64,000 bases of DNA from Antedon bifida. Lineage: Eukaryota > Echinodermata > Crinoidea > Comatulida > Antedonidae. How positions within the stretch are numbered: position 1 is the stretch's first letter; every line of letters begins with the position of its first letter. This document shows positions 1 through 11,443 of this stretch, in pieces. The position numbers and the translations under genes were made by a program. The notes below the pieces were generated by a model that saw only the letters and a list, made by a program, of their open reading frames with translations, had not been told where the DNA came from and did no database searches. The stretch lies in NCBI GenBank assembly GCA_963402885.1, contig OY727102.1, positions 7,378,001-7,442,000 on the forward strand, written 5' to 3'.

Positions 1-136
1 TGATGTCGCTGCTGCAAACTAGCGGAAGTAACTCAGCAGAGAGGGCATGCACACTGAACTGTGCTGCAGCAGGCAGAAAGTCATGTTCATGATGTGGCAA
101 AACAGAGCTTAACCATACAATAGACAATATACTTAC

Positions 137-253
137 TACATCTGTAACTTTTGGTCCACCAGACGATCCCTTCTTTGATTTATCAGCTGCAGTCGGCAGA
201 AGCAGATATATCAGAGAAGCAAGTAAGATAGACAGAACAAGGATAGCCTTCAT
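137..253 (-). CDS. PPIB: Cyclophilin B (ER peptidyl-prolyl isomerase), first coding exon; gene runs off the left edge
   Basis: The ATG is at 253-251 and the exon reads 39 codons in phase 0 to a GTAAGT donor at 136-131. The protein begins MKAILVLSILLASLIY, continues with LLLPTAAD, then KSKKGSSGGPKVTDV. This has the layout of human cyclophilin B: a hydrophobic signal peptide ending LLLPGPSAAD, a short lysine-rich stretch, and GPKVT just before the cyclophilin fold. Cyclophilin B is an ER-lumen proline isomerase that helps collagen and other secretory proteins fold. The catalytic exons must lie left of position 1 and are not visible. Support comes from a neighbouring decayed copy (700-1647) that does show cyclophilin core sequence. 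A different secreted protein with a similar N-terminus is possible but less likely. Confidence 0.75.
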
Positions 254-699
254 GTTTCTTGCTAGAAAGTGCCACATGTAATAAATGGTATCTGGGTCGC
301 GAATAGGTGTACAAACTTATTGTTCTTTCTCGATCGATTACGATGCTGTCTGCTGGTTGTGAGTGGTAGTTAGTATTGAGGGCGGTATTCAGGAAATGCT
401 GCCACCAAGAGAGTAGAGTGTTCTAAAACTTTATGAAACTGCGCCAGAATACTTCACTCCTCCGATACTTAAATGATCTGTCACGTCATGTTTCATTTAT
501 ACAGATTAACATGTTTACTGACAAGGCTCTAGTTTGAATTGATTTGAATTTAATCTCAAATTATAAAACTAATTTTAGTGTTGTGCATTGGGTGGGAGAA
601 ACATCTTATTTTAAAAATGTTTTACTAAACGTCAGTAGTGGTAATTAAAATAGTTTGTTTGATAGACGATTTCCAGCTTAAAAAAGCTTAGATTATAAT

Positions 700-1647
700 T
701 TATTTCCATTGGGGTCTTTCGCATACGGAAAAAATATAGGCTACTTCCAATTGAAGTTCACCACAATCAGCAATGATAAAGTCTTTCTTTGGTGTAGAGC
801 CATCCACTGGTGTACCTTTCATCGTCCGTGCGTACAACATCCTGAAAATTGCAATTTATTTTTAGAGATCAACATAATAAATGGTTACTCATTATGTTTA
901 CTATGAATGGTTACGAACATAACATCAGCCACAGTGCAAACCGTAATGTGTTACAATAAAGCATACCAATCCGCTGGTAACTACACCACAATTTTCTCCA
1001 TCAAGCCATGAAGACTACCGTTGTGATAAAGAATCGAGAATCATTTGTGTCTTTACCATTAGCCATACATACTAAGAATTCCTGCACAACCATGATTCAG
1101 GTTGAAGTTTTCATCATCAAAAAATGTTGTTTCAAATATACTTTTACTTGTTAAGGATCGTTTTAAATTATCACATAACTAACTATATATATACTGTCAT
1201 ATGCTATGACTTTATCCAAATTCCCTCACTTGCACTGATGAAGGGCTAGTGTTGCCCGAAAGCTCTGCTAACTTTTCTGGCTGTTTACTTTATCGTTTTG
1301 ATTTAGCTTTTCGCTTTTTTATTTGTATCTCCATTGAGATCCAGCCACTGATACCCACAGCATTGTCATTTTTTTCAGTAATTTGCCTTTGGATTTATAT
1401 ATATACTGTAATATACTTTAGGCCTATTATCGACCATGTTAGCATTTAGGCCTCACAAAAGCCTGGCCTAGGCATTTGTGGTTGACTTGTGTTAGCGACA
1501 ATCTCTAGAATGATCTGAACATTGACATATTGCTTACCAAAAAACAAAATAACGTACCTGTCTCGCCACTTTTGATCCTTTTTTTTTTCTTTTTCTGCTG
1601 TAGTCAGTAGAAACAAGCAGTACAGGAATAACCAAGATTGTTTTCAT
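700..1647 (-). pseudogene. PPIB: Decayed partial tandem copy of cyclophilin B
   Basis: Three exon-like blocks are recognisable. The exon-1 block (1647-1558) begins MKTILVIPVLL and has a KRKKKGSKVARQ tail before a GTACGT donor; the better match to the LL-TAA-EK signal end is in another frame, so the reading frame has slipped. The exon-4 block (about 1087-967) reads MANGKDTNDSRFFITTV, the cyclophilin MANAGKDTNGSQFFITTV motif, then changes frame before WLDGE and ends at a GTATG donor. The exon-5 block (841-700) follows a TTTTCAG acceptor with DVVRT, then in a shifted frame KKDFIIADCGELQLEV, matching human KDVIIADCGKIEVE. No exons 2-3 were seen between them; a dispersed-repeat sequence occupies about 1200-1430. 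Frame slips and missing exons make it a pseudogene of the gene at the left edge, in the same orientation. Confidence 0.8.
1200..1430 (+). repeat. Dispersed repeat with a hammerhead-like CTGATGA...GAAA core, possibly Penelope-like
   Basis: At 1235-1261 the sequence is CTGATGA, one extra A, GGGC, a 7-nt loop, GCCC, GAAA: a hammerhead-ribozyme core with a 4-bp stem II. It is followed by AGCTCTGCTA, which can form the very short stem III (GC, loop TCT, GC) and a U-A cleavage step. I could not find a convincing stem I, and the unpaired A after CTGATGA is atypical. The downstream text to about 1430 looks like a repeat tail. Hammerheads with minimal stem III are known from Penelope-like retroelements; assignment here is inference. 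Confidence 0.35.
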
Positions 1648-2822
1648 TTTTTCTGATAACAGCGCAAGATTATAAATAGTGGTGATAGATTTTAACTGAC
1701 GAAAGACGATTTCCAAACCAATATTTTATTTAAAACAGCCCGATCAGAAGATAATCTGCTGTCTTGTATGACGTCATGAATAAATATAAATATTCAATAT
1801 ATAAAATCAGGTCGTACTTTTACGGTACACCACGTATATTTGCCCTTTTTTGACCATAATTGAAACAAGGTAATTGAATAGATGGTCTTAATTGTCGTAC
1901 TCCTTCTCGATGCATGTGTTGTTCAGAATAATGGGTGGAAAATAATGCACGGTTCTCAAACCTGTGCCATAAAGGTGATGCGATGGATTGAAAAGCTACG
2001 TACTATTTTCACACACGACTTTAGATGCCCTTTCCCGTTCAGTTTCGTATATTCTAAACAATTATAATTTTTTTTTTTTTTTAATAATAAATAAATTGAA
2101 TATGTCAACCAATACTGTACTAACCGAACTGATGTGTAACCTAAAAACACAAATATACTAAAATGTTCAACTTCAACAAAAGCTTAAAAACATTTTAATC
2201 ATCATTCATTTAATTAACAACATAATAATAAACTTGTTCTTGTACATTAGTATATCAACATCAACATAGATTACAACCAACAAATACAAAGACTTCTGGA
2301 ATAGCAAACAAATATCCTAAACTGCTGGATATCTCTAGATTTCTTTATACTATTTAAAATGCATTTGCGGGCAGAATTTATTGTAAAACAGAAAGGGGTC
2401 AGTAAGCAATCAATTGGGAGTGTCACTAATTTTCAGTAATCTTTCAGAGGGAAAGGACGGGCCTTCATTGATAAAACAACGCTGCATTTACAATATTAAA
2501 CAATGTTTGTGTGAGAACAACTATATCCATATATTGAATTGGAGAAAATTCTCAAAGCAGTACTTTCTCAAAATCAGAATTTCAATGAACCCATAAATGC
2601 ATCTTTAAATAACATTGTGAAAACCTTTTAATCTAGTTTTTGGAAAAGTTAATGCCACAGTTATTTTGAATACAAACTAGGTCAGATTATATACATGTAA
2701 AATTCAAGTTATACAAAATTGTATATGATTGTGTGCTAATACACAAGATGTATGCCAATATGCATATATCATCTGTATGCTAATATATATCATATGTATA
2801 TACGCAAAACGAAATTACAGTA

Positions 2823-2996
2823 CAAGGCCGTACGCAGGATTTTATTTGGGTGGGTGCGGATTAATATATTTTGGACCATTTTCATAATATAATGTATAAT
2901 ACACTACAGATTTATTTTAAGACCCTATAAAATGTGGACCTTTTGCAATTTGGGGGGTGCGTACGCACCCGTCGCAACCCCCTGCGTATGGCCCTG
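2823..2996. mobile_element. Short MITE with GGCC(G/A)TACGCAGG termini
   Basis: The left end CAAGGCCGTACGCAGG and the reverse complement of the right end CAGGGCCATACGCAGG agree at 14 of 16 bases. Both ends are flanked by CAGTA (2818-2822 and 2997-3001), a convincing 5-bp target-site duplication. The 174-bp interior has no open frame. The superfamily cannot be told from the sequence. Confidence 0.65.
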
Positions 2997-3144
2997 CAGT
3001 ACTCAATTCTACATAACGATACTGCACTCTTGAGAATGCTACAGTAAATTTACTTTAAATTATGTGACTCACACTTGTCCAATCAAGAATCTACTTACAC
3101 TGTAGGTGTGTTATAAATAAAATGTATACTAACTAATACACCAG

Positions 3145-3210
3145 TGTGCTAATATACCACCTGTATGCTAATATACCACCTGTATGCTAATATACCACCT
3201 GTATGCTAAT
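3145..3210. repeat. 19-bp minisatellite, about 3.5 copies
   Basis: The unit TGTATGCTAATATACCACC is repeated head to tail; looser copies of TATGCTAATAT occur around 2730-2790. Confidence 0.7.
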
Positions 3211-3321
3211 AAAAGTCTCTGTTCATATGTGTACTGTATTATATTTAAATGTTTGTCCACTTTGATTTTATTAAATATCTACATTTAATAAAAAAGAACT
3301 GTTCATTTCTTGTCAATCTTT

Positions 3322-6300
3322 CTAGTAATAAGGACGCCTTGGATTATTCTGAAAAAAAAAAAAAAAAAACGGAAATGTCAGTATATGCCAAGATAAAAAT
3401 CATTTTATTATTTTTATCAGGAGAGTAGTGTAAACAAGCCAAAACAAATAATTATGCTATATTATGTTTTTTAATTTTTAAAAAATAAATAAATTTAAAG
3501 GCATTTATTATTATATATTTATTATTTTACAGAAACATAATTTTTTTTTTACAAAACAAAACATGATATAATGTATTATAATTTTAAACAAAATGTAAAT
3601 ACTCACCAGAGGGTTAGGCCTAAACCTGTAGGCTAACATCATTCGTTTACGGTAAGCATCATACTCATTATCGGCATCCTCCTTGGTTAAGTCAGCTGGC
3701 CTCTCAATACCCAAGCCTTGGTTGTCTGACCTTTGTGCTGCCCTATATTTCAAACATGAAAGTTGTAACACTCCATTCCAGACTTTAGTTTAGCTAATTT
3801 ATACTTTGCTATCAAACACAAGTGTGTGAATTTCACTTCCATCTTTACCAATAAATTATGGGTATAACATGTGCAGAGAATGAAATGTCTAGCCTTGGTC
3901 ACACTATTTGACCACCACAGGCAAGATGATTCATGGTGTGCTCTAGCAAAGAATACTGCAAAATAATTCTTTGTTCTTACATTATTCACTGAATACATTA
4001 ACAGATGAATTCACAACAAATGTTGTTAACTGAGAGTTTTTGTTGCGAAATTCACTGCAATGAGAGCATTATGGCTAAACCTACTAGTGGTACTATTATT
4101 TATAGCATTGTGTGGTATTAAGTAGGAATATTAAAAAAGCAACATGTATTAAAGACACAAACTTGTTTTTGCTCAATGAATTGCTTCACTAACCATAGTC
4201 ATCTGATGCCCTTTCGACTAATCATGTTCTGGGATTTTAGGCTGTTTAATATCATTGTTTATCATAATTTTGATATATAGATGTTTTTATATGAATACAG
4301 ATAACAATTAATATATCTAGATTATATTGCCACTAATAAACATTAAATATTTAGTATGGGACGCACCTGTTAACTGGAGCGGTTATTCCCTGAGCCTCTG
4401 ACCCAAGTCCTTCTCCATCTTTCCAGCCTAGCTTCTGTAACATTTGGAAACCTACACACAAAAACTAAATAATTAAAATGTATAATTTCAAACAAATAGC
4501 AGAAAGCTGTGGGCCTGGTTTATTTCTGCCATGTACTTCATTTTATTTATTGAAATGAATGCTTTAAATATTGTTACTAATAATTGCTACTAATATTAGG
4601 ATTTTTTAGACATTCCCTGCAAATTTAACATATTTTCCAAGCAGCAGCAGCAGACAAGAAAAGATGCAATAAAATTACCATTTGGAAAACAGGAAATTGT
4701 AGAATAAATATATGAGGCTTGATTGTTGAGATAATTAAGGGTTGAAAGGTCATTAAAATATTAATCATACATTTCCTTTGACATTCAAATACAGTCTATC
4801 TCAAAAAGAAGCCCATATAATATCTTAAAAAGAAGCCCAGTGGGTTTGATTTTGAGCTTCTTTTCGAGATTACTTTTGCAAACCACAGAGGATGGATTCT
4901 TTTTGAGATGGGCTTTTTTTTACGGAATCCTCACCTTTATACCAAAAATATTTCTTTACCTATGTTATCAGCCTGTAATTTAAACTCCTTATAGTCCGAG
5001 TAGTCAGGTGTTCGCCCTTCTTTCAAAGCATTCAGTGTTTCCATAAATTTGTTAAGTTCTTCTGGTGGTAGAAAATCTCCAAGGTGATGCTTGCCTCTGC
5101 CAAAGGTTGTCAACTTCTCAGCATACTCTGCACAACGAAAAAAAAAAGTATTTCTTTCTTTTCTCCTTTTTGTCCAATGCCAGCTATGATGACTATTATA
5201 GGCGTCCAGGTAGCATATATTATATAGTATTGTTTCTCCTATGAGACGAAGGCAGAAATCATGAATAATTCATGAGATTATTATGACATTATAGGGGTCG
5301 CTATATAAAGCATGGACAGAGATCAAATACCTCATGTCAACAGGTTTTGCCATGCCAAACAGTTGGTCAAGAGGTATAGGCTTTTCTGGTGCCATGGGTT
5401 CGATGCTCGTCAACATCATCCGTGTTATTTTAATAGTTGAAATAGATTATTAAGAGGGTTAGGTTAAGTTATATTTAGGAAGTAATTCTTATCATAGAAA
5501 AAAATTAGGGTTGTGTATTATTCATGATTTCTGCCTTAACATAATAGGAAAAAAAATAATACGTCAGGTGGGAACCAACTCTGAATAAATATATTGTTTT
5601 ATCTGATTTTTTCTTTTTTGTATTACGAACTTTAACATGAAATAATTAATGAACCTTGAGTTTTTTTCATCTCCTTCGATCTCAGTTTGTGTTCCCATGT
5701 ACCGCCCTCTGTGTCTTCATCGCTGTCATATTCATATTGACGTTTCAATTCTTCATGATGTTGCTGTTGCTGCATCAGTTCTTTCTGTCTTGATATCACT
5801 GCATCATACATTGCTTGCATCTGAATGTATACAAATAATATTAATCATCCACAAATTTTTCTTCTTATTTTGGTAGGACAGCTTTTTCACTAATATACTG
5901 TTCCGGTGAGCTCTCATATGAGAGCTTCAAAGCAGCAGTGTAAATTGTTTCTCTGCTTTTATTTTTTGGTTATCTTAAGATATTTTATGGATCATTTTGT
6001 TTGTAAAGCGCTAGAATTAAACATTGTATTAGTTGCCAAGACTACTATTATCATATGAAACGGAAAAGATCAACATTAATCCAAAATGATCTAGAGTGCA
6101 TAAATGACTAACCTAGGTATATGTATATTTGTATTGTATTACTTATAGTATTGTGTGTTGTTTATTAGTAGGACTGTTAAAAAGGCAACATGTATTAAAG
6201 ACACAAACTTGTTTTTGCTCAATGAATTGCTTCTTCTGTTCGTCACTAAGTTCCGACGTTCCCACCATTCCCACAGGATTCATAACTGAGGCAACGCTTA

Positions 6301-9300
6301 AAGTACCAACAGCTACTTTAGGGGGAGCTATGTCAGAATTAATTTCACCCCAACGGCTCTTGCGCTTCCTCTTTCCTTGGAATGAGTCGTCGTTTGAAGG
6401 TTGACTAGATGATGGATTGTCTTTAGTAGCTAACCATGCAACTAGAAACCGAAACAGTTTTTTAGATAAATATCATATTTATACAGGTTCCCAAAATTGT
6501 TGCATCATAGTGTGAACCAAGATTTATGATTTAAATTGCAAAGCTTATATTGTGTTGGCTTGATATTGTGTTGGCTTGATATTGTGTTGATACAAATTCA
6601 GTCAAATACTGTCAGGTTAGTTAAAATTAATATTAATTAACACATCAAATTTTAATTACTATTCCTCTGCATTGTTAATTACAAGCAGTGGGGTACTGGC
6701 TACGAGCGCTCATTGGCTAAACCCAGGGGCCTCAGAGCATGAGCAGCTCAATGCAACTATCCAGGAGTGCTAAACCAGGCACCTTTGCACCCTCTGTTAC
6801 GCCACTTATTACAAGGCTGATTTATATGTACCTGTTTTATCTGCAAACACCTGTTGTTTTTCAATTCTGTATTCACCTACTTTTTGTCGGTAGTAATCAT
6901 GCAGTTTACAGCTTGTATCCGTAAGAAAACTAAAAAGAAAAACTTGTTTTTAGAGCCATAATCCTTACTAAAACCATTTATTATATTAATATATATATAT
7001 ATATAATGGATTAATTCTGTGTATTCATATACCATTACTGTTAAGACAGTGGAACCGTAATGTGTGTAACTATAAATAACCCAGTTCATCTTTCAAGGCA
7101 TGTACATTGGTTATACGACGTATTAAATGTAATTCAGTAAGAACTCATTTATACTGTACTGGTATTTGCAAACGTTGGTATTTCGAGTATTAATCAAGAA
7201 AATTAACGTAATTTCCATTGGTAGTGTGAATACAGATTTCATCAAGCCTTACCGATACTTTGGGTTTCCTCTGTGGTTTTTGGTTGCTATGTCTTCAATC
7301 ACTGTTCCTCCCTCTGCTACACTTTTTGCAAATGTCTCAATAAGTTTTCTCAAGTCAGGATCCTCTGGCGGTAAGACTTAAAGCCTCCTATGAGTATCAG
7401 CACATGAACCCCAGAGGGGGTGAAAGCAGAGAAGAGAAAAGCTACCCAAGGCTTTCTCAATTTTAATTTTGAGTAGAATTTGTAAATAAAAGGTTTTTAA
7501 ATTGAAAATGTTTTTTCATTAATATTAATTATAGGTTGGTATTTTCTTTTCCCGCTTTCAACTTAATCACTCAGTATTTACTAAATAGCAATATTATTTA
7601 AATTATAATATTCATGTAAATTGGTGAAATATTTGCTGAGAATTTATACAAAATATTATTTATAGAATTCGATTTGAATGGTAGTAATGTATAATTATTA
7701 CTTGATTTGAATACTGTACATTTTTTTAGGTAAGGGTAAAATTACAAAAAGTGGACTCCTTGTCAACTACAATGTAATCCACCTTGGTGTAACGGCAATG
7801 AGCACCCACTGGCCAAACCCCAAATACTAAATAAATAAATGGAGATTTATTTGTCTTGATAGATATACTTACTTCTTCCTGACGAGTCTTGTTCCTCGTC
7901 ACTATCAGAATCCTGAAATACTGCTGGTTTTGAGAACATCATAGGCGGTGGCACTACTGGTGCCGCTGGTTTGGTGTATGTACTTGGAATTGGAGGAGGT
8001 GGGTAGTGTGTGACTGGTAAGGGGGCTGGAGGCTCTACCCGTAAATCTGTACCAATAATAACAAATTGATTATTAGTGAGTATAAGTTTATAAAACAAAA
8101 TCCTGGTTAATGATAACACAGTATAACAATAACTTAGCCAGGGTGTATTAACCAACCGTAGTGAGAACGATACGTAATGGTGTATAGGGATATCAGAGTA
8201 GCCTATCTGTGTCATATATCTATTGATAGGCAATATACTTAACTCCCATGGCCTCATCCTTTGGATGGGACGTAAAGATGTTTGTACACTGTACATCAAT
8301 GCATATGTGCACAATAAAGAACACTATTAAAAAAGAGTATGTGATTGTCTTCCGCCGGTGTGTTGATCATGGTAGTACTGTGGTCGCTATGGATGCACAG
8401 AGGACCATGTCTATTTGAACTCATGATGATTAAACATGCATTTACATGGGTACATTGCTAGGACCTTTTGCATATAAATACTCAGTATACTGATACTCAG
8501 AAAACATTCCCTCATTTTATGAATACTGGAGGAACTGCATTCATTCATAGTTTTAAAAAGCGAATTAATTAAATGACAGTCGTAATGGTTTAATTAAAAA
8601 CATATGTAATGTACTTCCACAATCCAACCTTTACCAGCATTGGTGAAAATTCATTTTTTAGATGTGATTGTGGAAGATGTCTGATTTGTTTTTCTTTAGT
8701 TCTGTATGTATTGTTACATGGATGACCTATCTGAAATAAAAGGAAATACATGACAGCAAGAATTATTTCATCAATACAGTCTTACCTAATGGAGGAGGAG
8801 GTGGCGGATTTGTGTTTGCAATTGAGATGAGAGATTGCTCTTCCTTACGAGCAGTTGCTTCTTGCATCTTTCGAAATTGCTCCAAGAAGCTCCCATCATT
8901 ACTGAATGTATTCTGACCAGCACTTGGAGGCTGACTTTGAGGCTTAGATGGAGATGGCGTCTCATTTTTCTTGAGTGATGGAGCTGGTGCTGCTGCTGGC
9001 AATACTGGCAATGGGATGCTGTTCAGAAAAACAAAATAAAAAGTAATCTACAATTTCATTTACAAAATGGGATATCTCACACCAAGTTTTAAGTTTTTAA
9101 AGTGCAAAACATCGCAAAGGTTTTCATCCTAAAACTATTAAGATAACCATTTATGCTGTCTTTGATGAAAATAATATTTTCACATGTTCAATCAAATGCA
9201 GTCATGATTAGTAAGAGCAATAATGCTGTGACGATTCATATTATTGATTATTGACCATGACATCACTTGATTAATTTAAAAAAATATTATTTAGACAACA

Positions 9301-9610
9301 TAAATAGTTATCCTACAGTTCCAGGATGACATTTTTCTAAATTATTATTCTTTTGTTTTCTGTAAATGTATGTTTATCTTTATTGTCGTCGCTTTATCGT
9401 CATCAGAAAACACCCCAAGTTTGATATCTACCTTGAAGTTGCCAGTGAAGCAAGTTTTGCCTCCTCTTCTGCCAACTTTTTTTTCTTTTTCTCTTCTAGT
9501 TTTAGTAGAATTTCTTTCTTTTTTGCAGCAAGCATCTTTTCTTGCTGATTAATTGTTTGCAATTTATTACTTTGGAAACCACCTCTTCCTCTGTTTGCAC
9601 GATATGCCAT
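3322..9610 (-). CDS. SUGP1: SURP and G-patch domain splicing factor 1 (SUGP1/SF4), complete, 11 coding exons, 540 aa
   Basis: Exons in transcript order: 9610-9432, 9018-8786, 8046-7873, 7376-7253, 6929-6832, 6441-6209, 5820-5655, 5127-4960, 4451-4367, 3742-3607, 3348-3322. All introns are GT-AG and the phases join to 1623 nt with one stop. Exon 4 may instead start at 7364, which is also in frame. SUGP1 is a nuclear spliceosome factor acting with SF3B1 in branch-site recognition. Features: a lysine-rich N-terminal helix (about 20-50), [11 protein letters not shown], a proline-rich acidic linker, one SURP module (about 201-257, [17 protein letters not shown] to YYRQKV), the basic signal KRKRKSRWG (about 293), [17 protein letters not shown] with [21 protein letters not shown], and a G-patch ([15 protein letters not shown]). 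It ends [13 protein letters not shown] then NNPRRPYY, as in human SUGP1. Human SUGP1 is longer (about 645 aa) and has two SURP modules; I find only one here. The start MAYRANRG is preceded by an upstream in-frame extension judged to be 5' UTR. Confidence 0.93.
4092..4188 (-). repeat. Intronic copy of the 3' end of SUGP1 exon 6 with its splice donor
   Basis: 4092-4188 matches 6139-6235, nearly identically over the last 60 bases. The source spans the last 27 bases of SUGP1 exon 6, its GTTTGT donor and about 70 bases of the following intron. The copy sits in intron 9 on the same strand. It has no matching acceptor side, so it is an orphan half-exon. Confidence 0.8.
4800..4925. repeat. Decayed member of the TACCGTAAAACCTC hairpin family
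   Basis: Repeated words AAGAAGCCCA and GAGCTTCTTTTCGAGAT, then TTTTTGAGATGGGCTT and TTTTTTACGG, match the parts of the better copy at 11772-11879. It lies in SUGP1 intron 7. Confidence 0.5.
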
Positions 9611-9678
9611 CTTGTTTATTATTTCTGCTTTGGAGAAATAAAATAAAAAGCATTGTTTATTAATGAAACTACTACTAA

Positions 9679-10018
9679 TGCACTTGTCAATTGTATGACC
9701 CACTATACGACCCCCGGGAGAGGTGCGTCATTTGTCCGATGTGCGTCATACCTTATGAATACCATGACGCACCCATGCGTCAATAATGTGACTTACCTTT
9801 AGGTGACCATGACGCACCCATTTTGACGCACTGTGACCATGTTTTTTATGATATTTTGGGTGGTAAAGTGACGGACATTGACACACCATTGGTCATTGAT
9901 TTGACGTACCATCTAGGTTTTTTGACGCACCCCTGCGTCAGTAATTATTTGTAAATGACGCACCAATGACGCACCTCTCCCGGGGGTCGTATAGTGGGTC
10001 ATACAATTGACAAGTGCA
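9679..10018. mobile_element. 340-bp MITE with terminal inverted repeats over 50 bp, just upstream of SUGP1
   Basis: The left end runs TGCACTTGTCAATTGTATGA and on through CCCACTATACGACCCCCGGG to AGAGGTGCGTCATT; the right end is its near-perfect reverse complement. The interior is built from many copies of ATGACGCACC or its complement in both orientations, making it almost wholly self-complementary. There is no coding sequence. It lies about 70 bases upstream of the SUGP1 ATG, so in its 5' UTR, first intron or promoter. The target-site duplication is not clear. Confidence 0.85.
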
Positions 10019-11443
10019 TAATGTCTCGAATCAATCTAGCCTAAGCCAGCAGTAGGCATACTCTATGTAGTAGGGCTAGGTAGGGTTGGTATTATATATC
10101 TGCCTAGCGTATATAGCCTACCCTAGGCCTTTTTTTTTTTATTAGGCCAAGATATGATATGATATAATTATAATAAAGGCCCCTTCAATAATAATAATAC
10201 TTAGGCCTAGGTTAGGCTTCTAGGCCTATAGCTAGAGAAGGGTGGATGGAGGTATCAAAATTAGTAACTAAAATTAGTAGGCCCCTAGAGGCTAGAGGAA
10301 TATACGCGTCTAGGCCTAGCCTTATTATAGACCTGTCGGTGATCATCTGTGCTGCTGCTATTCTTTCTAAACGCCAACACGGTCGTTACTAGGCCTAGGC
10401 TAGGTAGGCCTAGCTTGGCCTAGCCTAGGCCTAGGCCTGCCCTATAGGCCTAGGGTTTTTTTTAAAAAAGAAGAAAAACAATAATAAATAAATAACGATA
10501 TAAACGTTAACAAGCCAAATTATCACCGTTTAAATCCTAACTAGCCAGACGTAGGCCTAGAATTCTAGGCCTAATTGAATTTTATTCTCTGTATGTAACT
10601 GATCTCGTTCGTTTATTTATAAATTGTTCAATGAATTAATAAAATAGCGCCACCTTTGTTGTCAGCATGCAGAGCGCGCTGCAGCTGCAATTATACCAAA
10701 GATAGTGTTACTAGTAGTACACACTATCTTTGATTATACTTAACCCGAGTACTCAACTCACCAGTAGGTCCAGTACCGGTACGTAAAGTGTTACCACCAG
10801 ACTCATGTTGATAAATAATCTGACTAAACATAATTACATTGACTTATGTGAAATACTTTATTTCAGGGAAATAATGATGCGTGACTGTATCGGAGGATAA
10901 GTTACTTTAAAAATGCAGTCATTTTTTATTGCCATCATTTCCACTTTTGTTCACATTTATGGCATCAGGCGGATAACCTGTTGATGTTCGCTATGTTACC
11001 ACTACTTTTCCCACTAAAATATAATCAATAAGAATAATAATGTAATGTGACAGCGATTCAAGGTGGCAAAATTGATGTTAATTCGTATCGATTACAGTTG
11101 CGTTTTATAGTGCAAAACAGTATTGTTTTTTTTTATTTACACCATATGCCATTACTATTATTTGCGAACATTTTAATGAAAGTTGTGTTTGTCCATACAA
11201 CTCACTGTCCATTAAGATTCATACATTTTTCAAAGTTGTCCTCTGAAAATAACAATCCTCAATTGTGCTTCTAGTATTTGTTTCATCGATAAAAGTTGTC
11301 TTCTCGGTATCATGGAAAGACATTCGCCAATTTGGTTCAACAAATTACACAAGAAACTCAAATCGCGAAAATAAAAGGTCGCGTATAATTGAATACTTCC
11401 AGTGCACTATAAGCCAGCAGTGTTCAAGTTGTTTTTGTTAGGC
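10019..11443. other. Intergenic stretch upstream of SUGP1, rich in TAGGCCTA
   Basis: From about 10030 to 10570 AGGCCTA and TAGGCCTAGG words are packed together, several in tandem (10390-10450). At 10697-10737 an inverted repeat (CCAAAGATAGTGT then ACACTATCTTTG) makes a 12-13 bp hairpin. No gene is supported. This is presumably where SUGP1 transcription starts, but no core promoter element can be pinned down. Confidence 0.5.

Larger units (their letters stand above)
1648..3321. other. Intergenic DNA downstream of SUGP1
   Basis: No gene is supported here. The stretch is AT-rich, with a MITE (2823-2996) and a short minisatellite (3145-3210). On the minus strand an AATAAA at 3272-3267, 50 bases past the SUGP1 stop, is the likely polyadenylation signal of that gene. 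Confidence 0.5.

Noticed and set aside
7847-8314. 155-codon minus-strand frame read as one exon
   Set aside because: Only 7873-8046 is SUGP1 exon 3; the upstream part precedes a TACAG acceptor and is intron.
9428-9703. Upstream methionine (MGHTIDK...) as the SUGP1 start
   Set aside because: The extension runs into the MITE terminus and has no family similarity; MAYRANRG at 9610 fits better.
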